A stretch of DNA of 64,000 nucleotides from Notospermus geniculatus. Taxonomy: Eukaryota; Nemertea; Pilidiophora; Heteronemertea; Lineidae. Shown one piece after another: positions 51,006 through 62,396 of the stretch. The first letter of the stretch is position 1. Every line of letters starts with the position of its first letter. The position numbers were made by a program, and so were the translations under genes. Under the pieces are notes generated by a model. The model ran no database searches. It worked only from the letters and a program-made list of their open reading frames with translations, and had not been told where the DNA came from. The DNA is taken from positions 59,146 to 123,145 of the forward strand of contig NMRB01001119.1 in the NCBI GenBank assembly GCA_002633025.1. Reading direction: 5' to 3'.

Positions 51006-53423
51006 GGAAAATTACAAATTACAAATTACAAATGTGTATTGTTACCAGTAGATATTACATCTAAACGGTTGAAAAGTACAATAAACTTTGGGATAGAAAT
51101 AAGAGAAGAGAAGAGGAGGATAAACAGGAAGGGATCTATCTAAGGAATGTACCCTTACTGCTAGTACGTAGGAAAAAATGAAATATATGCAACTTACATA
51201 ATAAAATATATTGAAAGTATGGGTAGCTAAGTATTTTTCTTTACTATGAGATGGTCGTTACAGAATTTAGCAACTATTCTAATAATGTCATGTTCAGCAG
51301 ACATCAAAAATATAAATTTGTTGTCATCATCTAAGGTGATAAAATTAGGGCAAATCCGTCTTATTTCCGTAATCATTTCATTTCTTTCTTTAGATAAAGT
51401 TGGGCATTTTAGAAGGAAGTGCATTTCGTCTCCAAGGTTTTTAATTTGATCTGTCATGCACATTTCACAAAATCGTTCATTTCTTGGTATTTTGGTTTTT
51501 TTATATCTTCCGGTTTCGATCTGCAGGGAATGGTTACTAATACGAAATTTCGTTAATGCTTGTCTGTTCTTAAATGTTTTTATTTGGTTGAGATAAGGTT
51601 CAAATGCAAATGACTGTTTGAATGTAACATATGTCCCAAATTTACCTGAATCATTATCCTTATACTTTTCAATGAAATTTTCTTTCCAATACCCTATATA
51701 CTTTTGTCTTAATTGTTGTTTAATTTCTTTAACGGAATGAATTTGGGGATCAAAGTTACCCTTTTTACACAGTTGATTAAAAAAAGAAAACCACGAGTGT
51801 TGTCCATCTGACTCTAGACTTTTTGATTCTTCCACTGCATTTTTTAAGCACAAAGTTATTAGTATTGGTTAGATGTTTCCAGAAGTTAATACATTGTCCT
51901 ATTATATTTATTGCTAATGGGAATCTTCCAAGTTCAGATTTAACTGCTATATTACCAGCTTTTTTATTAACGCCTAAAAGATATTTACATATTGATATAT
52001 TAATTTGTTCTACCGGTTGATTAAAGAAGTATTCCTCTAAACCCCATTTCTGGTTGAATTTTCTATTTTTATTCAGGTTTTCAGAGCTCCAAATCTCTGA
52101 GCCATAGAGACATATTGGACCTATTATTTGGTCAAAAATTTTCTAACCTAAAGTTGGAGAAATCTGCCCATATTGTAGACAGCTTTTCATTTTAAAATAT
52201 GCTTTCTTAGCTCTTTCAAGTATATTATTTTTCGCAAAAGTAAAAATTCCAGACGACGCTAATACTATCCCAAGATATTTGTACCTTTGTACATTTTCAA
52301 TTTTATGTTCATCTATTTTGAAAAGCGGATATCCGCCGGATATCCGGATATCGCGGATATTCGAAAACGCGTAAACTCGAAAACGCGGAAATACAAAAAA
52401 ATAAATGACGATATACTAAATAAATTTGGTTCTCGAGGTATTATAAACATAATACAACTCAAGATATAATGGAAGGTCCCATCTGGGACCGTCGGTAGAT
52501 GGCTAAGCATACCAGCGCCGAAGGCGCGATGACGGCGGTACCGCCGGCCGGAAAATTGTAATTATAAACAGAAGCCGTTAGAAGCGAATTCCTGGCCTCT
52601 CAAGGGCCGTAGTCCAAGGAAATGCGTTTTTTATTCGGAATCTCCCCCGCCCCGATCTGTCAATGTGGAAGAGCTATTACACACTTGACACTAGCGGCGA
52701 ATTATCGTCCCTCGTACATGTAGCATATTAAGAAAGCCGCCATCTTTGCCACTTGAAACATCAACATGGCCTACTCTCAAAGTGTAAAATTCGGACGGAA
52801 CTTCATACCAAGTCACGTGTCGTCACGTAACCATGGTCACAGTGTCAATATAGTGTCAGCGGATAGGCCTGCATCAGTGCACGCCAACAGCATCATGGAG
52901 TGCATCCTCAACATATTGACTCAGTATTTTTGACAGATCATTTAAATATAGATTGAAAAGCATTGGACTCAGGGGCTCACCTTGTTTTACACCTGATGCA
53001 CACTGGAAATATTTGGATGTCATAGTGTCGTTTATCTTAATGCAAGATTCACTTTTTGCGTACATATTTTTGATAACGTTATATAATTTTCCTCGTATTC
53101 CATGTTTTAGTAATTTAATGAGCAACGCTTTATGCCAAATGGTGTCATATGCTTTTCGAAAGTCTATAAAGCATGCATAAATCGCTTTTTTTCCTTTTCA
53201 CAATGTATTTGTCAAGTAGGGTTTTTATTATAAAGAGGTGATCGGAAGTGCGAGCTTTTTTCTTAAAGCCTATCTGGGTGTCCGATATCTTATGACTGCT
53301 TTGAGATTTCAAATATGCCTCTAGTCTGTTGTTTAAAATGGTACTAAAGACTTTTTCTAAACAACTAAATGAGCGTGTGTGTTGATGCGTTTTCCTTTTC
53401 AACTTAAATGCTTCTGATGACAT
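51006..53423 (-). pseudogene. Non-LTR retrotransposon (LINE), broken
   Basis: On the minus strand, 53423-52874 encodes the front of a reverse transcriptase: CLEKVFSTILNNRL, ISDTQIGFKKKARTSDHLF, catalytic block FIDFRKAYDTIWHKAL (after a frame break at a T7 run near 53186), and GVKQGEPLSPMLFNLYL. The catalytic YADD region is missing. After about 550 bp of unrelated sequence the C-terminal part resumes at 52318 (KIDEHKIENVQRYKYLG) with further breaks, and an open frame 51853-51227 ends with LTKFRISNHSLQIETGR and FCEMC...EMHFLLKCP, the Cys/His motif found after LINE reverse transcriptases. The 3' end at about 51006-51033 is a short tandem tail (ATTTGTA)n. No endonuclease domain was seen upstream, so the copy is 5'-truncated. 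Confidence 0.85.
52321..52873. mobile_element. Sequence inserted into the LINE, with GATATCCG repeat
   Basis: 52325-52535 is an inverted copy of 59033-59240 (GGATATCCGCCGGATATCCG core, GGTCCCATCTGGGACCGTCG end). The remaining 52536-52873 is unassigned. The LINE reverse transcriptase is interrupted here and its YADD segment lost. Confidence 0.75.
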
Positions 53424-55001
53424 TTCCGGACGTTAATACGTGATGCAGCACACCCCTGTAGTCATCGCCAGATTAGCCCAGGATGCGTATTTATAAATGG
53501 GCCTATGGTTTTGTCAATTCCGATTTTCCTCCCGTTTCTCACGCATGGCCATGCTCCGTGGGGAGCGGGCTATGACATGACTGATGATTTCTCAAAATGG
53601 TCTCAGCTGTCTTTCCAGTTCGAAGTCCTCGCATAATCATGTGGGCCTAATGTCACAATCAACTGGTCAATCAAGTCACGTCCCAAAATCCCGCCCAACA
53701 AAATAGCAAACCAATCAGGAAATTCAAACACCACCGCCCTATGTTTTTTTAAAAACATTTCTTGTTAGCTCTGTTGCCGAGTGGGACATTTGAACAGAAA
53801 GTTTTTGACTATGCGTAAAGCTAGGAATCCACTGCTGATTTTCTGCGTGGCGACTTGCTTTGCAGCCTGCTACCTACCATTGGATACGGCATTACAAAAT
53901 CAGCCTCGTATGTGTGCGACACGTGCATCGAAATCGCTGATGACGTCACGCCCGCTGTAGCCTACTCTGGGCACAGCAAATCCGCGGTTTTTGGCGCTTT
54001 TCTCGAAAACGGACAAATTGATCCCACTGGCTCAGATGCGTACACTCGGTCGAACATCTGAGGCTTTCAAAACTAACAGGAATACGGCAGATTCAAAAGA
54101 AACCCCACTGTACCTGATCACTCGAAGTGCCATTCTTGACACCTAACACTGCCGCAGAAGGATCATCATCATTATAATGGTTCGCTGCATCCAATTACGA
54201 ATCCTGCACTCCGTCGCTCACTCGGGACGAGGTAGAAGAGTATCTAATCGGGTCAAAGCTCTTTCCTTGGGTCAAAAATCTATAAAAATCTAACTGTAGT
54301 TTGCGTCTTGAACATAACAGAGTACTGACGCATGTGCCATCTGGCGCGCTCCAAATATAGATTAAATGACGTCACAAATCATTATGATAATGAGTCGTTA
54401 TTCCAATTCGCGGAAGTGACGTCAGCGCGCGTGGAAATCCCGAAGCTCGTTCCCATGCCTAGTCAGTTTGAGAGTGTGAACGCCGCCGGGAGTTCAAATG
54501 TGTAACTAAAATCTAGACTGGACTCGCAACGTCCAGCTCATTCACCTCTGTTAGCTCGACTAGAAAGTGCCTGAGGAAGACCCCGGTTCAACCTCGTTCC
54601 CAGGGGTCGTTCGCTTTCTGACAATAGCGAGGTTTCGCAACTTGACGAACTACGAACTACGAACACGAAATACGAAAATAGAGTTCGTATTTCGTATTAA
54701 GCAAATTTTTGGTTTCGCATAAAATACGAAATACGAAATGCGAATGCCCGTTACATGCGCAGTAGCTATCGTAGAAGGCGCTTTTACTAAAATTGGCGAC
54801 TGCAGATGAATTGGAGGCGGGAGTGGAGCATGCTGTGAGCTTATGCCCGCTGTACACGATCAAACACCCTGCCAACACCTCAAACGTAGGCTCAGAACAT
54901 GATAGGCCAAGGGGGCGCCATCTTATTTGTCTTCGAGCTGTGGAGGTGTCAACATCCTCTGGTGAGCTCCTGCTGAACACTTTTTTGAAAGAAAAAAAAA
55001 A
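53424..55001. other. Unassigned sequence, probably XDH intron
   Basis: No recognised gene. TACGAAATACGAA-type inverted words at 54640-54745 form a small palindrome. Confidence 0.4.
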
Positions 55002-55076
55002 CTAGACCCAGCTGGGAATCGAACCCACGCTCCTGTTATCTTTGTTTCACCGTCTTCCCCATTCGCCCACCGAACT
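55002..55076 (-). mobile_element. tRNA-like SINE head
   Basis: On the minus strand GTGGGCGAATGGGGAAGACG (box A-like) and GTGGGTTCGATTCCCAG (box B) at tRNA spacing, followed by a T-run terminator. Stems do not form a complete cloverleaf. Confidence 0.55.
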
Positions 55077-55144
55077 TGATAGTAGGCTTCCAAGGTTTTC
55101 TAACTGGAAGGCCTAGGCCTATGACGAACACAAATCATGACCGT

Positions 55145-55225
55145 GTCAGTTGGCTCGTTGGCTGAGTGGATAGAGTGGTCGACTGCAAATCAGAAGGTCG
55201 ACGGTTCGAATCCTGTCTATGACTA
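55145..55225 (+). mobile_element. tRNA-like SINE head (Cys-like anticodon arm)
   Basis: Box A TTGGCTGAGTGGATAGAGTG, loop ACTGCAAATC, box B GGTTCGAATCC, then ATAATTTTTTT. Anticodon stem pairing is poor. It lies head to head with the minus-strand unit at 55002-55076. Confidence 0.6.
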
Positions 55226-56489
55226 TAATTTTTTTGTATGGAATAGGCTGAATTGAAGTTCTGAATGTCAGAGTTCGGTTCGGACTTGGCTCTTCGACGC
55301 AAAACGCACGACAAACCTGCAAAATCTTCGTGCCTTCTATCTACCAAAGACGAAATCCGACATCTAGTCACACATAAAATGATAACGTCTTACACAAACC
55401 ATTACTGATCTCGTAATTCGTACTGCGCGTTCGGCCGATCCGAAAAAAGTGGTCTAGTTTGACAATGGAAATTGCCATTAGACCTACTTGGTGACAATGG
55501 GTTAATACCAGATAGGCCTGCAATTGGTGGTGAAGTGAGATAGATATCTTTTGAGACGCATTGGGTGGGGAGGAGTTAACATGGGAACCCAATCCACGAC
55601 TGACGTCACTAATGGTGGATGAAGTGAGAAAGGGCATGGAACTTCATAGATCTGGCGATGCTGTCCACCATTCAATAGTAGCTTGCCATTCAATACAACA
55701 GGGTGTTTTGACCACCTCCAACAGTTCAACATGAACTTCCTTGAGAAAGGATAAGCCGCGGCCGGGACAGAATTCGTCTCTTCTCGGTTTATCAAATGAA
55801 AACAAATACGACAAAATCTATAATGACTGTCGCCGTGTCGCGTTGTCATACGTTGTCATGGTTGTGGAGAGCGATGTGTCCTGAACTTCACCTGATGAAA
55901 CCAAGAGTTCCCTGTCCCTTCGTCGTTGATGGTCCCAATCAAATTAAAGACATGTCATGCTATTGAAATGTGTAAAATATAAGGAATTTTTATTGTCATA
56001 CGCAACAAAAACAGCCAGAGTCGGAGACTCGAAATGACGAATGAGAAGCCGATTAGAGATCGAGCAGTGAGAGGCGAGGGGCCGATGATAGGCCTCATTC
56101 GGCTGATAGCACCAAAATTATCATATCCCTTCGTCATTAATGGTCCGAATCAGACTAAATATGTATCAAATAATTTAAATATGTTAAATTTTAACATTTT
56201 CTAAGGCAGCACACTATGAAAGCAGCCCGATTCGAAGACTTGGAATGACGTGCATGAAGCCGAGATCGCTGTTGTCGGTTCGATCATTGTGATTTTTTTC
56301 CGATATATATCGTCATATTTTGAACCCACTCGTGTCGTTTTGATGAAAAATAATTTCAGTTATTGTTTGATGGTACTCTAAAATACCACTCACGTATGAT
56401 TTCATAAGGCGATTGTCTATGATCATTGGGATTTTATGCGATGATCCTAGGTATATTTCATCTCGATTCACTTTGTGCAAGCACTACGA
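55226..56489. other. Unassigned sequence
   Basis: No recognised gene or XDH exon. Frames at 55368-55849 (minus) have no family character. TCGGAGACTCGAAATGACG-like words recur at 56020 and 56235. Confidence 0.4.
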
Positions 56490-56498
56490 CATTTCCCA

Positions 56499-56916
56499 GG
56501 CAAGTTATTATCCCCGGAACGGAATAGTTATTTTTGACGGAACGAAACATGTACAGTCTTTGACAAAAGTTGATCTCTACATGATACCTTGAATATTTCG
56601 AATACTACTGGGCCAAGTCTTTGGAAGGTTTCACTCCATCAAAGCTGTAACAAAAGTCACAAAAATTGCATAATGAAAATGTTGATTTTTATGTGTTTTT
56701 TTCTGTTGAGTTATTACATAGTTATGATACTTCCAAAATTTTGATGCAGCAATACGACCAACAAGATATAGTTTCATGTGAAACAGACCGTGTTAAAATT
56801 GGTCTAGTAGTATTTGAAATTTCCAAGGTATCAGGTGGAGATAAACTTTTGTCAAAGACTGTACACGTTCCGTTCCGTCAAAAATAACTATTCCGTTCCG
56901 GGGATAATAACTACCC
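56499..56916. mobile_element. Foldback element with perfect 9-bp TSD
   Basis: CATTTCCCA lies on both sides exactly (56490-56498, 56917-56925). Inverted ends AGTTATTATCCCCGGAACGG and partner, arms about 110 bp. Different TIR sequence from the 11283 family but the same duplication length. Confidence 0.85.
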
Positions 56917-57293
56917 CATTTCCCATGATTCCTCATTCCATGAACAAAAGAGCATCCAACATGGCAAAGTAACTGGCGCGGGAAATTTAAATAGTGCTGT
57001 TTTCTATTTTGTCATCTAGCGCCCCCTGGAGAACAAATTTCAAATTAATTTCCATTCCACTTGGTGTACCAAAAATCAAGCTTCATACCCTATCAATTTC
57101 AGTTTGATATATTGCCTCTGGACCGAGTTATTGGGGTTTTCCATTTTACGGAAAATGCCCCCTGGAGAGCAGAATGTAGGTCAGATCGCAAAAATTTTTG
57201 GTCCTGTTTCGAGTCCTTCCTAGGGCCTACCCCTCCACCCACTTTCATGACCCTGGGCCATGCGGTTGCAAAAGGTGCCAGTTTAACGGACGC

Positions 57294-57334
57294 TACACAG
57301 ACACACAGACACACCTACACACGCACACACACAT
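57294..57334. repeat. (CA)n microsatellite
   Basis: ACACAGACACACAGACACAC type run. Confidence 0.9.
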
Positions 57335-57696
57335 CCGGACGCCACTCAGTATACATATGACTATAGATCGATCCCGTCAATTGGGACTTTGCTTACATAA
57401 ATGAAACATGCATCACATTTTCAATCACCGAGAATGAAATACTTACAAGCGATATACTATCAAAGCTGCACACCAGAAGAAAGAGGATTGCTCAGAGATT
57501 CTCTTCAATTACATTTTGGTACAAAACACATATCAGAACTTAGTGATGTCGCGTGGAGAAAGTCCCGAACGGGTTTAAAAGTTTCCCATTTTCAACTTTA
57601 TTGCTCCATAAAACCACGAAGTGTAAACCTTTTTCCAGAAACGATATTCACATGAAAGCCCCTTGCAGTCCGAACTCATTTTGGTACAGACATTTA
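57335..57696 (+). other. Short unassigned open frame
   Basis: 84 codons at 57401-57655 (YLQAIYYQSCTPEERGLLRD) are open but not recognised. Could be a fragment of an unknown element. Confidence 0.25.
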
Positions 57697-57844
57697 GGGC
57701 CGTATGCACCAAACAAAGATTATCCTGAACTCAGGTTGAGCCACAACTTTGCAATTGTTCAGGTTTGCCAGGGCATGATGTGACAATGGAAAAGTTGTGG
57801 CTCAACCAGAGTTCAAGATAATCTTCGCTTGGTGCATACGGCCC
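57697..57844. mobile_element. 148-bp MITE, GGGCCGTATGCACCAA ends, TA duplication
   Basis: Inverted ends GGGCCGTATGCACCAA and TTGGTGCATACGGCCC with TA on both sides. Arms of about 55 bp. The second copy is in the RPA intron at 27195-27343. Confidence 0.88.
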
Positions 57845-57883
57845 TAAAAATCTAAGAGGCGATAGGCCTACTGAGCTAAAAAG

Positions 57884-57946
57884 GATTACCCAGGATTACC
57901 CTGGGTAATAATGAGGTGTACCCAGGACGACATTAACCGATTCAGC
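57884..57946. mobile_element. 9-bp-TSD family, terminal fragment
   Basis: GTACCCAGGACGACATTAAC then CGATTCAGC is the right TIR of the 11283/39771/63346 family, with the CCTGGGTA/TACCCAGG hairpin. No left end was found. Confidence 0.75.
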
Positions 57947-57990
57947 GACAGTCAGATAGGCCCAAATTTTGATCTAGAAGCGCTGGGTTA

Positions 57991-58222
57991 AGCCTAGTTT
58001 ATACTTCGACGCACGACCATCGCCTTGCGCTCGACGCCGACCCCGTCGTACGATTTGGTCGGCGTCCGATCACGAGGCTGTTATTACTTGAGTCGTTTCA
58101 TAACGGGTCGCCGTCGCTAAAGTACGTTGGACTACATGTATGAATCAATTCCGCGAAGTCGGCGTCCAGATTTGATCGGGCGTCGGACGCCGATGGTCTT
58201 GCGTCGAAGTATAAACTAGGCT
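57991..58222. mobile_element. PIF-like MITE copy A, TTA duplication
   Basis: AGCCTAGTTTATACTTCGAC and its inverted partner, TTA on both sides. Interior GTCGGCGTCC and GGCGTCGGACGCC inverted words. Confidence 0.88.
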
Positions 58223-58282
58223 TTACACAACGAGGGCCGATTTCACAAAGGGCGTTTAGCTTAATCACCGTTTTAATTCTTA

Positions 58283-58690
58283 AGCCTGGTTTATACTTCG
58301 ACGCACCACCATCGCCGGCGACCGACGCGCGTTCTTGCGTTCGACGCCGACCCCGTCGTACGATTTGGTCGGCGTCCGATCGCGAGGCTGTAATTACTTG
58401 AGTCATTTCATTACGGGTCGCCGTCGCTAAAGGGCGGCGCACACGAGCGACTATTTTGACCGATTTGTCGGCCGACTTGGCTTCCGACCGCCAAAGCGAC
58501 AAGATTTGGCGCTTCTGATTGGCTGATGTCTAGTCGCACCACCAGTCTCGTCGGCGGTCGCCCAGATTTAGTCGCTCGTGTGCGCCGCCCTTTAAGTACG
58601 CTGGACTATGAATCAATTCCGCGAAGTCGGCGTCCAGATTTGATTGGGCGTCGGACGCCGATGGTCTTGCGTCGAAGTATAAACTAGGCT
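58283..58690. mobile_element. PIF-like MITE copy B, TTA duplication, with nested element
   Basis: Same family as copy A (AGCCTGGTTTATACTTCGAC), TTA on both sides. Split by 58431-58592. Confidence 0.88.
58431..58592. mobile_element. 162-bp MITE nested in copy B
   Basis: AGGGCGGCGCACACGAGCGA and inverted partner, with TAA on both sides. Copy A shows the unoccupied sequence GTCGCTAAAGTACG at the same place. Confidence 0.88.
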
Positions 58691-59032
58691 TTACTTACTC
58701 AGGTTGTAGGCCTAGAAAAGCATTAACAACTATGGCCACGGTGGGTGGATAAATTCCGGGCTACGCTCAACGACCTACTCGACTAAGAACTTGAATGGAG
58801 ATAGGCCTATTTGGTGTTGTCATTTTTCACCCGAGATGGTCCGCAATCAATGACGTTTATCTATAGTTTTGATGTTGTTGAGCCCAGGAAGTTGCCATCG
58901 TTAAGCCGTGGCCAGATCGTGTTATCTAAGCGTCACTACACACATCGACACGACAAAACTTTGAAGAAACGGATCTCTTCTGTCCAGAATGAGTGTGGTC
59001 AGGTAGGCCTAATCAACAATGATTCTTCGGCG
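58691..59032. other. Unassigned sequence
   Basis: No structure or coding sequence that I can support. Confidence 0.4.
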
Positions 59033-59240
59033 CTGGTATGCTCAGCCATCCACCGACGGTCCCAGATGGGACCTTCCATTATATCTTGAGTTGTATTATG
59101 TCTATAATACCTCGACAACCAAATTTATTTAGTATATCGTCATTTATTTTTTTGTATTTCCGCGTTTTCGAGTTTCCGCGTTTTCGAATATCCGCGATAT
59201 CCGGATATCCGGCGGATATCCGCGTTATCCGCGTTTTCTA
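59033..59240 (+). repeat. GATATCCG dispersed repeat, partner of 52325-52535
   Basis: ACGGTCCCAGATGGGACCTT at one end and TATCCGGATATCCGGCGGAT near the other. Inverted relative to the copy in the LINE. The right end abuts a fragment of the 22742 repeat. Confidence 0.8.
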
Positions 59241-59320
59241 CATGCCCTCCCTAAGGTCACATCGCTCGCAGCGCCGACCTGTCGGGATAAACAAATTATC
59301 GCTCCTCACTGTACAAAACA

Positions 59321-59410
59321 AAGGGAAGCCTGATAGCCTAGTGGTTATCATGTCTGGTTAGCAAGCGGCAGGTCCCGGGTTCGAATCCAGCCTGGGCCAT
59401 TAGGGATTTC
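59321..59410 (+). mobile_element. tRNA-derived SINE head
   Basis: Box A GATAGCCTAGTGGTTATCA, box B GGGTTCGAATCC, end AGCCTGGGCC. Stems are incomplete. Confidence 0.65.
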
Positions 59411-60262
59411 ATTCCCGGCTCTTCAGTCCATCGCATGGGACAGTCATCTTGCCCTGACAAGGGTTCCTATCACTCCTACTCTCGCTCAATCCACCCTTGC
59501 CTTAAACTACCCACATTTCCACTCGCATTGCCGCCATTGGGGTCAGAAATTTGCGGAAAATACAACGTTTCGTCGCTAGCTTCACCTCAGAAGGATACTA
59601 TTCATGTGTTTGCATCAGGGAAGGACTTCTTTGTGTAAAATATGACCGGGAAAGGGATACCATTCATGTTTTACTCGGCTTCAACTGCGTCGAAGTTCAG
59701 ATGTCACTGTGGACTACTAATATATGCGAGGACTTTTCTGATTGGCTCTTCTTTCTATCGATGTTCTTCGCGATTTAACAAATAATTATTGTTTTTTGAC
59801 GAATTATAAAGAACACAGGTATGCTTAACGTTGAATATGTTTTTGGGTGAAATATTTTCTTCTGGATTATATTTGATGACAGCAGTGGGGCGAGCCTGAT
59901 AAACGGCACAGTCTGCTGCGAGTGGAATTCAGGAGGGAAAATGTCAAGGGTGAAGGGAGCGTAGTTCGAAGGGCGGAGTGACCGTAGGCCTTGATATGTC
60001 AAGATGGGGACAGTAAACCGTGGTGCCTTGTACCTTGTGCCTTTGCAAGGGCAAGTAAAAGACCCCATCCAAGTGAGGAACATGAGTAGCTTGTGATGGG
60101 CCTCCTCCATACTTAACAGGGCCAATGATGCTATAGCGTCGGCCCTGACAGAAAATGAAATACAAAATACAAATATTACAGAGGGAAGGTTCTTTTTGAA
60201 AGAGTTTCGCTTGATCTGAACACTTTTCGCCGAAATGTCCTGCAGAATGTTCTTTACTCATC
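59411..60262. other. Unassigned sequence
   Basis: No recognised gene. Two GAAGGATACTATTCATGT / GGGATACCATTCATGT words (59591, 59654) form a short direct repeat. Confidence 0.4.
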
Positions 60263-61329
60263 TATAGAGGTTCTTCACGTGACGTCACAGCTCCAAATAT
60301 CCGCGATATCGGCCGTCAAATGATGCAACGTCACAGCATCAACACAGCGTTTTAGACGTGGTTTGTACGTTGTCGGCATTCATCGGACCTCTTCTAGGCT
60401 TACTGGAAAAAACGCAACGCAACGCAATGCAGCACAATGGGAGTAATCACTGTTTCCAAATGACTAGCTGATTTGTTATGTCGACGTTAGATGGCGGTGT
60501 TCAAATGTTTGACGGCGAACTGGCGATCGATCGATCAATACACGTGTAGGCCTACACGTCGTCACGACGTCATGTACATCATGCACAGGCACGAGTCGTG
60601 TCATATGCATAGGCCTAGATCATGTTTCCAAGCTCGACGTGAAGTTCAAATCTACCTAGGCCTATCTCAATCCGAATGCTCCAAGTTATTAATTTGGCGT
60701 GGAGGCTGTTGCTACACGTAAAGGAATGCGTTCAAGAATGGGCTCTTACTTGATGAATGGTTGCATAAAGGAATCAACCATAAAGGTTCAACTGACAAAT
60801 TTAGCATTTTATAAATGTGGACAATATCCCTTTAAAACACAACAGAATTGCATTCTGACGTTTCCATATGATAGGCAAAACCCTACTGCATGTTTACTGC
60901 AAATTTTGTTGAATTCCGATCAGTTGATCGTATGATACAAAAGGACTGAATTAATGAGAACCCCACGAACGATGTGTGTTCAGGGTCATCGGTGTACATT
61001 TGAATAGGCTGACGTACATTTGTACATGGAACACTAATTGTGCTGAAAATAGCTCAGTTATCGTCAGAAATGGAATTCAAAGCATCATGTTGGCAGGTTC
61101 ATGTTCCTCTTTACCACAAAAAAAGTTGAAGCTCGTGCCTATTACGTAAAGCCAAAATTCAGGCAGTAAGAGACATCTGGTGGCAAGACAGGAAGTGTCT
61201 CCCTCAGTAAGCTCATCGTTCGCAGTTAAACCTTTATGGTTGATTCCTTTATGATGGTTGGTAATGATGTTGCAGCTCGTCAAACTTCGCAAGTGATAAA
61301 AAAGACGGCGGACATTTTTTGGCTCACTA

Positions 61330-61559
61330 TAGTCTGACTCAGGCTAGAGGTGACATTAAAGGAATTTGAGTTATGCGAGTTCTGGGAAATGTGACATGAA
61401 CTGTGGTTTCTTAATAGACCCAAATAATCCAAGCGGACAGGGTCTCTAATAGCCATTGAATATAGAGTGGTTTTCCTTGCATTTTACTTGTGGTCAGTGA
61501 ATGGTCTATTTCACATACCAAACATTCCTTTGATGTCACCTCTAGCCTGAGTCGGACTA
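61330..61559. mobile_element. 230-bp MITE, TAGTCTGACTCAGG ends, TA duplication
   Basis: TAGTCTGACTCAGGCTAGAG and its inverted partner (one or two mismatches), TA on both sides. Nested in 60265-63039. Confidence 0.85.
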
Positions 61560-61990
61560 TACCTGTACTTGTATCAGAGCTCAGCAGAGTACCGTATCAG
61601 TCTAGTTGCCACTAAGTGTACGTAGGTTGGACAGGAGACCAGTATGGGATCATTGGGAGATGCTAGGCTCGCGCATACCAGGTGAGTGCGTTACACCAAG
61701 ATGGCCATGAACGTTTTAATATGTTGCCCGAGACTATCATGACTGTCGGATTGATACACAATGAATGGTCCCTTGCCGGAAGCATCAATCCTCGACCCTC
61801 GCATATGTTATGTGCTTACTACGCCTACCAAAGCAGCGGCAAATGGGTAAAATAGGAACTAGGTTCATTGCGTTGATTGCGTTGCGTTGCGTTTATTCCA
61901 GTAAGCCCCTCTTCTACACTGTTCTACAGCAAGCCGTATGGACGATTCGCTTTGTTTTCAACACGGTTTTCACACCAGACCAACTACTAA

Positions 61991-62396
61991 AGGGCCGTTT
62001 ACACATGCAACTTTTCATATGCAACTTCATGCAACTTGTTGCATAAACCTGATGAGACCAAAGATTTCATCAAAGTTGCAGACGGGCATGCAACTTGTTG
62101 CAACTATCTACTGCAACTTGTTGCAAAATTAGGATCCAGATCCTATTTTCTGGTGAAGTTGCAACAAAATGCACGTCGCTGGCCAATGAGAATACAGCAA
62201 AAAATCATGTGACGTCTACTAAAGCCAAAATGGCTGCCAAACAAAGGATTCCCGCCAAAATTCCTGCAACTTGTTGCGAACTTCTGCAACTTTTCGCACT
62301 GAATGTTGCAATATGTAAACGTCACAGGTAGACTGCAACAAGTTGCAGGTTGCAGCAACTTGCAACTTGGTGGAACCTAGTGTAAACCGCCGTTTA
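61991..62396. mobile_element. MITE, GGCCGTTTACAC ends, GCAACTTGTTGC arrays
   Basis: AGGGCCGTTTACACATGCAA at the left and AGTGTAAACCGCCGTTTA at the right are inverted. The interior has many TGCAACTTGTTGCA palindromes. Ends are approximate. Confidence 0.7.

Noticed and set aside
55502-55849. Upstream XDH exon
   Set aside because: Sense orientation fits, but no XDH block (for example the region around the active-site Arg) can be read in any frame.
57401-57655. Novel small gene
   Set aside because: 84 open codons without conserved motif, splice partner or recognisable start context.
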